Of a stretch of DNA of 64,000 nt, positions 57,899 to 64,000 are shown piece by piece. The stretch's first letter is position 1, and the number at the start of each line of letters is the position of its first letter. The stretch comes from Erigeron canadensis (lineage: Eukaryota; Streptophyta; Magnoliopsida; Asterales; Asteraceae). The stretch lies in NCBI RefSeq assembly GCF_010389155.1, contig NC_057765.1, positions 21,764,980 to 21,828,979 of the forward strand, in the 5' to 3' direction. The position numbers were made by a program, and so were the translations under genes. The notes beneath the pieces are model-generated. The model was not told the origin of the DNA and did no database searches. It was given only the letters and a program-made list of their open reading frames with translations.

Positions 57899-58300
57899 TC
57901 TTTTTTTATATATAAAGCTAAAGTCCTTGCCTAAATAATAGCTAAAAGAAATCTGATTTGGCATAGCTATAATTTTTTCATTCATTAATTTATTTTTAAA
58001 AAATCTATTTATGATGTCATAAATATACTTATTATTAATAAAATTGAATTAATTCATTTAAACAATTTCGAAGCCACTATAACCTATTCTCCCATAATTT
58101 CTTTTTCAAATAAAATTTTTTCTCCTATTTGTACTCCAACTTTTTCTAACATATTTTAAAAAATTGGTTATGATTATTTAAATCATTGACAGTTATGAGT
58201 TATCACCATTCATTTAAAAAGGTGACCATCCATTCGAGTTATATATGATAGAGATATCGTTTTTATATAAAAAAATTTTTCATTTATACACAAGTAGATT
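57899..58300 (+). other. Candidate Helitron 5' end and AT-rich interior
   Basis: A|TCTTTTTTTATATATAAAGC at 57899 has the form of a Helitron start on the plus strand. Its 3' partner is not identified; 60312 is one possibility. Confidence 0.4.
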
Positions 58301-59713
58301 AAACCCGCACGTTGTGCGGGATAACTGAGAAGATAAATAAAAATAACTGATAGTTACATATTGTTCATAGTTTATGATAATATAAATAACTGTCAGATTC
58401 GACTGATACAAACAATAAAATTATATTTTATGAAATATATGATATACGTTAAATATGTAAAGTTATATCTAATGAAACATAAATATTTATAAATCATAAA
58501 AATCTTTCTTTTGTGTCAGATTTCGACTATTACAAACAATAAAATTATAGTTTATCAATATGTGATATACGTCAAATATGTAGAAATATGACTAATGAAA
58601 CATAAACATTTATAAATCATAAAATCTTTCTTTTGTTATATAATTATTAAATATGATATAATGAATACTTTTCAAAGAAATAAAAATAATATAATAAGCA
58701 ATTTTATTATTGAATTAGTTTAAAAAAACATAATATAATGCATATAAACATCTTTATACAATTATACTTATATAAAAAAAATAGAAAAGTTATTAATGAT
58801 CAGGATTATGATTGATGATTAAGATTAAAATTGATGATTAATTATGATCACATATGACAACATAGATTTAATAATTTAAATGAGAAAATGGCACCTAACT
58901 GAAAATCCATTGTGACAAAAAACTAAAAGTGTCACATAGTTTAAACATATTCTCACTTAATTTAGTTATATAAAGAGATTATTATATATCATATATGTCA
59001 AATATGTTAAATCATGAACAACGAACATAATATTTATAAATTGTAATTTTATTATTTATTAATTAAATATATTATAATAAACAATCATATTAATGATTAT
59101 CATTGAATTAATGTATAAACACTTATGTCACATTAGCCTTAAATTATTCTCTCTTTAGTTATATAGAGAGATATAGTTATCGATCATTACCTCAGAAAAA
59201 TACATTGCTTAATTAAAAGGGTAAAACGTTTTATAATTTTTACTCGTGCAACATAGTATATGATGAATAAATATCATTTAATTTAACTAACACATAATTC
59301 ATTATAATGCATAAATGTATATCTGTATCTAATATCTAATATAATGTAATCAAAATATAAATAAAAAGCTATATTCTATTTTATGTAAATTTTTTATTTT
59401 TAAAAATCATACCCATTAGATAAGTCTTATTCGTATAATTATTACCAAATATTCATAAACATCTATAATTTAATTATATATATTTATCAAAAAAAAAAAA
59501 AAAAAACCACGTTGATATATGATGCTCATGTGTACACATATTACATTTATTTATTATATAAATATGCCAACTAAGTATCCATATAAGATTAATTTAAGTT
59601 TTTAAAAACTACAATTTATCTAACAATTGACAACTAAGTAAAAATCTTATTGGTAAGCTAAATAAAAGTGACACATAGGATTTTTTATATCCTTTCTTAG
59701 TTATATAAAGAGA
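58294..59713 (-). mobile_element. Helitron family with one hairpin end and three successive 5' ends
   Basis: On the minus strand a perfect hairpin CCCGCAC-aac-GTGCGGG (58320-58304) is followed by TTTAATCTA, an eroded terminus. To its right three related starts occur, all preceded by A: TCTCTTTATATAACTAA at 58978, TCTCTCTATATAACTAAAG at 59171 and TCTCTTTATATAACTAAG at 59713. Each is followed by a similar segment containing a TGTCACAT or TGTGTCAC motif. Nested copies or multi-start products of one family. No genes inside. Confidence 0.6.
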
Positions 59714-60271
59714 TTCAACTTATTAACTATTTATCATTGGTTTTTTATTATTAAACTTAATGTTATTCTTTCTTTAAGCATTTTTCATAACCATAATTAT
59801 TAGTTGTGTTCCTATTTTGGGTTATATGAGTTTTAACAATTATGGTGTATCCTATGAGTTTTAAAAATTATGGTACATCCTAGATCCTTCATATCCGGCA
59901 AGGAAGAATTGTCTTATACTAATCATGCTTCCATGTTTGGAAATCTGGCCAATTTCAAAGAAAAAATTGTAATTCAATGACGAAAACGCATTGATGGTCT
60001 CCAAATTAGATTTGGAGACCTTATCATGTCGGGATGTTTTAATTTATTTGATTATACTTTGAATTTGATTTCATACTCTATCATGTTCTATTAAGGGATG
60101 CATTTAACATTTTTTGTTTTTTATTTATTGCAATGATTTTTTTTAACGGCTATTGCAATAACTTTTAGTGTTTGTAATTGAAAATGTCTGATTGTTACGT
60201 CATCAGCTATGTTTGGCGTATTTTCCATGTTTAACATTTGCATAATAATCGAAATAATTGTTAACCAATTA

Positions 60272-60312
60272 ACTTAATATTACCCGGGTTGATACCCTGG
60301 TGCTTAAGCTAG
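60272..60312 (+). other. Helitron 3' terminus, eroded, plus strand
   Basis: CCCGGGT-tgat-ACCCTGG (one mismatch in a 7-base stem), TGCTTAAG, CTAG, host T. Confidence 0.6.
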
Positions 60313-60469
60313 TTTGGAAATAAACTACGTAATCGAAACTCTTTTCGGAGCTTTACATGTTAATTATCTAAAATAGTTCATAGTCGTCAACACTCAAACA
60401 CATGCTTAACAGAAATATTCCTGAGTTATATTCTTCAAAACAATAGTTTTTTTTTCTTTTTTGAACGGC

Positions 60470-60605
60470 TTATTTACACATAGGCTTGGAAATCATGTCT
60501 CTCGAAAAACCTCATATTAATCCACCCCATAAATGTGAAAAGTAAGATTCGAACTCAAATGAATCCTTCTAAGATCAAAGACCTTACCAATGGGTCAGAG
60601 TATTT
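60470..60605 (-). mobile_element. tRNA-derived SINE
   Basis: On the minus strand GAGTTCGAATCTT (60556-60544) is a canonical B box. CCATTGGTAAGG about 35 bases upstream is a possible A box. The downstream limit is set roughly where a T-rich run on the plus strand (the tail) ends near 60455-60470. Confidence 0.55.
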
Positions 60606-61075
60606 ATTATTTTATATGGGATAAAGTGAAGTATAAGTACTTCAAAGTCGTTTATACTCACTAATTATATCAAAGGGTTTGGCTTAAACTTATTATCAAG
60701 GTTTTATTATAAATTGGGGCATGATCTTTTTCAATTTTTTAAAAGTGACATGTGAGTTTGGAGAAGATCATATTAAGATCAACTTTGGCTCAGTTATTAA
60801 TGTTACATGTTGAGAAACATATGTTTAAGTTTGAAACCGAATGCAATTAACACTCTTAGTTTGTTCTCAACTAAAAAGTTACGAGTAAATCTTAAACCTT
60901 AAACCCTAAACATGTTTGACTTCTTACAAATATTGTTTTGTTAATTCAAAAAGAAGTTTGCCCAATAGTTTCAAATAGTGTGAAACTCCACCGGCGGAGA
61001 AAATGAAGAAGAAAAAGTGGCGGTGGGTTGAAAAAATTTGTAAAAGGGGGCAAGGGGGTGTTGTGTTGTTTAGAA

Positions 61076-61105
61076 CTAGAATTTAACACCGCGCGTTGCG
61101 GCAGG
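61076..61105 (-). other. Helitron 3' terminus, minus strand
   Basis: CCTGCCGCAACGCGCGG (short GC hairpin), TGTTAAATT, CTAG at 61076 and then host T. The body must extend to higher coordinates; its 5' end was not found. Confidence 0.6.
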
Positions 61106-61205
61106 ATTCAACATACATCGGCATTTATGTATACATGTTGTTAAGAAAGTAACCTACAAACAATATACAGATGGCTGAAAACAGGGGTTCTTCAAACTTT
61201 AGCTG

Positions 61206-61279
61206 TCACTTGTTGAATGTTTTCGTCAGGAATGTGGAGCACCAGGATATCAGGTCAGGATGTAAGCCTTGTAGATTAC
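61206..61279 (-). CDS. Possible terminal exon of an unrecognised gene
   Basis: After a TCAAATTTCAG acceptor, 74 bases encode NLQGLHPDLISWCSTFLTKT and three more residues, then TGA. The frame is open, has protein-like composition, and requires an upstream exon ending in phase 1. Short coding-like pieces to the right on the same strand (61607-61520, with SFFELFGSPLIMQGQ; 62041-62015) might belong to it, but I could not link them by phase. It could equally be chance. Confidence 0.22.
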
Positions 61280-63060
61280 CTGAAATTTGACAAATCAAGT
61301 CATTACATCAAATGGAGTAGATAAACGTTAGCAAGTATACAGATTTCCATCAGGCAGTCAACTCCTACTCAAAGTAGTTTGAAACTTTGAACCGTATAAA
61401 CTAATATTCTACAACATGCAGGGTGAATGTTTGCTGCTCAAAAGTTTGTATGCTAAGAATTACCGGACTAATGATTGCACAATAGTGTTCTAAATCAAGG
61501 TCTCTTTGAGTAAATCCTATCTTAAGTACTGTCCTTGCATGATAAGAGGACTTCCAAAGAGCTCAAAGAATGAAGTTCCCACTTTAACACTTCGCATTAC
61601 AGATAAAGTTTTTCAAATAAACAAAGAGGCTGCATACAATTAAAATGAAGCAAATCTTAGTAGTTGTATAAGTAACTGCAGTAACATAGCCATATTATCG
61701 GCTTTATCTTCACATTTCCAAAAGATATACTTGTCCATCATACTATACCAGTTATACATGCCTTAATTTACTACCCGCAATAAATCAAAAATCACGAACC
61801 TTTTATGTTTTATCAAGTCTTTGTAACTCACGAATTAGATTGAAGAGATGCTTGAGATTAATCTCCAATCTATAAGCCATTCCCTTGAGAGGACTAAAAG
61901 TAGTTTGAAGCTGATTTCATTAAAATCAGATGATAGTAGAAGTCATCAAAAAGAATCTCGGAAAAAATATTCTTGCATATATGACCTCTCTGAATCATGT
62001 TCACCTTTACTTACCAATGGACCTGACATAATGAAGACCTGAAACATAGCCTCAACACTATCAAACTTTCAATTGTCTTCATCAATAAGTCAGGCAGCCA
62101 ACTGACTACAGCTTAACTCATAGGACATCAACTCATTTTTAACCTAAATTTCCAAGTCATCTTCACCCGAAATGCTATCTTTCACACAATACCCCTGCCC
62201 TTTGCTACTTTTGAACTTCTATAATAGTTGCTTGTTTCCGCTATTACAACTTCTCACAGCCATGGCAATATTAATAGATTAACATGGGATAGATTAAACT
62301 ATGTAACCATGTTGGCCTAAGGTTTGTGTCAACCCAACCCACCAGACACATTTCAAGCTGCACTTAAAAGAATCTGTTTTAACGGTTACCCAACCTGCCT
62401 AACCCACTCATGATGATGATGGCGACTACTTATAAAGTTATACATACCTCGGAGGTATTTGGCCCCCAAAAGGGATTACGTCCAAGTGTAGTAATAGTAA
62501 TTCTCTTGTCTAAGCCCTTAGGTCCAAAACTCAACCCACACTGTTTAACTCATTTCCCTCCCAAAAAAGCCTTTGCATGTTTAAATATAAAAATATAAAA
62601 TTCATAAGTATATCAAAGTAACTGCCACAGCTTCTCTTGCATTTAATTTCTACATCATGTAATGCTTATCTAATGTTTAGGAACTCCTTTTTGATATCTT
62701 AGCTGAAGCATGTGACATGTAAATAGATTATAGCTAATGTAATAATACATATAAGCTTTATCAAATTAGCTACTTGTCTACTTTGTTATGTGTCATTTTG
62801 GTTAAACTTGATGTATAATGAGTTGCTATAGTAACTGTAACTATGAAAACACTTTTGTCCATTGCTCGATGGATTCAAAGATAACTTAGAATCAAACCTA
62901 GAGATGATACCAAAATTTTTCATGTTGAAAATTTTATAATTCCACTCAAATCTACACAAAATCATCTCAATAATCTCAATTACCACAACACTCATAATAC
63001 AAATGCAACTATCATATGAAACATTCATCATACTGTATTGTTAAAAGATGATAAAACAAA
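61280..63060. other. Long stretch without a supported gene
   Basis: AT-rich with many short frames. Apart from the weak exon-like pieces mentioned with the preceding entry and an intron-type CCCAACCCACCAGACAC motif near 62333, nothing is recognised. Confidence 0.4.
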
Positions 63061-63790
63061 AACGAAAGTAACGGAGGATCCGACTGTACCATATAGGAGA
63101 CTTTTCGGCACATCCACATCATGCACTTCTGTATTTGGATCAGACGTTTGGACCTGGTATATGTGATACATAACCATATTCAGGCCTAGGTCTTTTAGGT
63201 TTATATGAGTAATTTCTTACTATGATTATGAAAAAGCTCCATTGGTTAAGTGGTTCCCAAAAGCTAGAGTTGATATTTTTCCCGGATGGTGCATACCTTG
63301 CTTCATCCCATTAGCATTGACTTTCTGTTCTCAGCATTCACCTTGTTTGGATGATCCGTCCTCGCACAGTCGCATTTGTGGGCTCACCTTTTGATAATTC
63401 TGCCCTCAATTTTAGCCATATCTACTCCAGAAGCACATAAACCCCCAACATTAATTAATAATCATAGCAAAAACAACATAAAAACAATAGTAACACTATA
63501 CAATAATCAAAAACGAAAATTACAATTTGAATTCATTTGATTATAATTACATGATAAATATGTTAGAAGAATTTAGGGGTTGAGAGAAGAGAGAAATGAT
63601 TTTACACACAAATTAATTATTTCATATCACAAATCGGGTATTTATACGATGGAAATGATAGACCGACAATATTAACCGCCTTTGACCTATTTTGACTTTC
63701 CATCAATTATTCAAAATAGTTTTGTAATTGAGCCCTGAACTATAACACTGTAACAAAAGTGACCCAAACTATAAAATGCATATATCAATA
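63061..63790 (-). repeat. Probable 3' LTR and flank of a Gypsy element
   Basis: On the minus strand, downstream of the chromodomain region, AAAAGAGGAGGA forms a polypurine tract (about 63804-63793). After that the LTR should begin (TGATATATGC, about 63790). CGTATAAATACCC (63651-63639) is a good TATA box inside it. The LTR's far end could not be fixed. Confidence 0.45.
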
Positions 63791-63792
63791 TC

Positions 63793-64000
63793 CTCCTCTT
63801 TTAAAGGATTTTTGTCCTCAAAAAGGAAATGAAGGAAAACGAATCTTCAAATCATCAAGATACTCCCAGGAGGCTTCAGAAACTGGTAGACCTTCCCAAT
63901 GGACTAAAATCTTTATAGCCATTTTAGAACCACGCTTCACTATTTGACGATCAATTACCGCACGAGGGTGCAATATGAACCTTGGACTGGAAGAGGAGCA
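63793..64000 (-). pseudogene. Ty3/Gypsy polyprotein C-terminus with chromodomain, runs off the window
   Basis: The minus-strand frame gives ILHPRAVIDRQIVKRGSKMA and then ILVHWEGLPVSEASWEYLDD, followed by LKIRFPSFPF. This is the chromodomain-like end of plant Ty3/Gypsy pol (usual pattern IVKRGN..VLVKWxGLP..ATWE). A frame change near 63825 shifts the DKNPLKEED tail out of frame. The polypurine tract follows at once. Confidence 0.82.

Overview
This window is eukaryotic nuclear DNA from a flowering plant, most likely a eudicot. The genes have many introns with GT/AG borders, two genes encode plastid-type N-terminal extensions, and the intergenic DNA is AT-rich and full of plant transposable elements. 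I cannot name the species; an asterid (possibly Asteraceae) is a guess.

Host genes. At the left edge two fibrillin/plastid-lipid-associated genes (PAP4/FBN3 type) lie tail to tail: only the last exon of a plus-strand copy is present (182-254), and a complete six-exon minus-strand copy runs 4114 to 933. Next is a nine-exon minus-strand histone deacetylase of the HDA14 type (10198 to 5439). An eleven-exon plus-strand DUF639 membrane protein gene (47104-54235) converges on a two-exon minus-strand thaumatin-like gene (55273 to 54348), with 112 bases between them. The exon structures were worked out from reading frames, splice sites and phases; every exon length is phase-consistent.

Transposon regions. 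10.86-13.37 kb is a decayed RTE-type LINE. 13.95-32.72 kb is a stack of insertions: a hAT element (8-base target duplication with one mismatch) is split by a Ty3/Gypsy LTR retrotransposon (14472-32454). Its 3' LTR is split by a Helitron-like element (20871-30852), which holds a Mutator-like element (21029-26262, about 200-base terminal inverted repeats) and a small retroposon with a 16-base target duplication. The Mutator-like element carries a decayed MURA-type transposase plus a second, convergent GRF zinc-finger gene. 33.4-36.4 kb is another Helitron-like element and a 217-base tandem repeat. 36570-42245 is a young but coding-dead Ty1/Copia element. 42959-44575 is a solo LTR with an exact target duplication; it contains seven copies of a GC-rich near-palindrome that also occurs in the unrelated Gypsy LTR. 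44919-45449 is a hAT-type MITE with an exact 8-base duplication. 55.5-61.1 kb is a cluster of Helitron ends. The right edge (from about 63.8 kb) enters another Ty3/Gypsy element with a chromodomain on the minus strand.

The host genes show no sign of acting in one pathway, although the fibrillin, HDA14 and DUF639 products all carry plausible plastid-targeting N-termini. The most unusual signals are the shared LTR palindrome, the GRF-finger Mutator element, and the cleanly ordered four-level nest.
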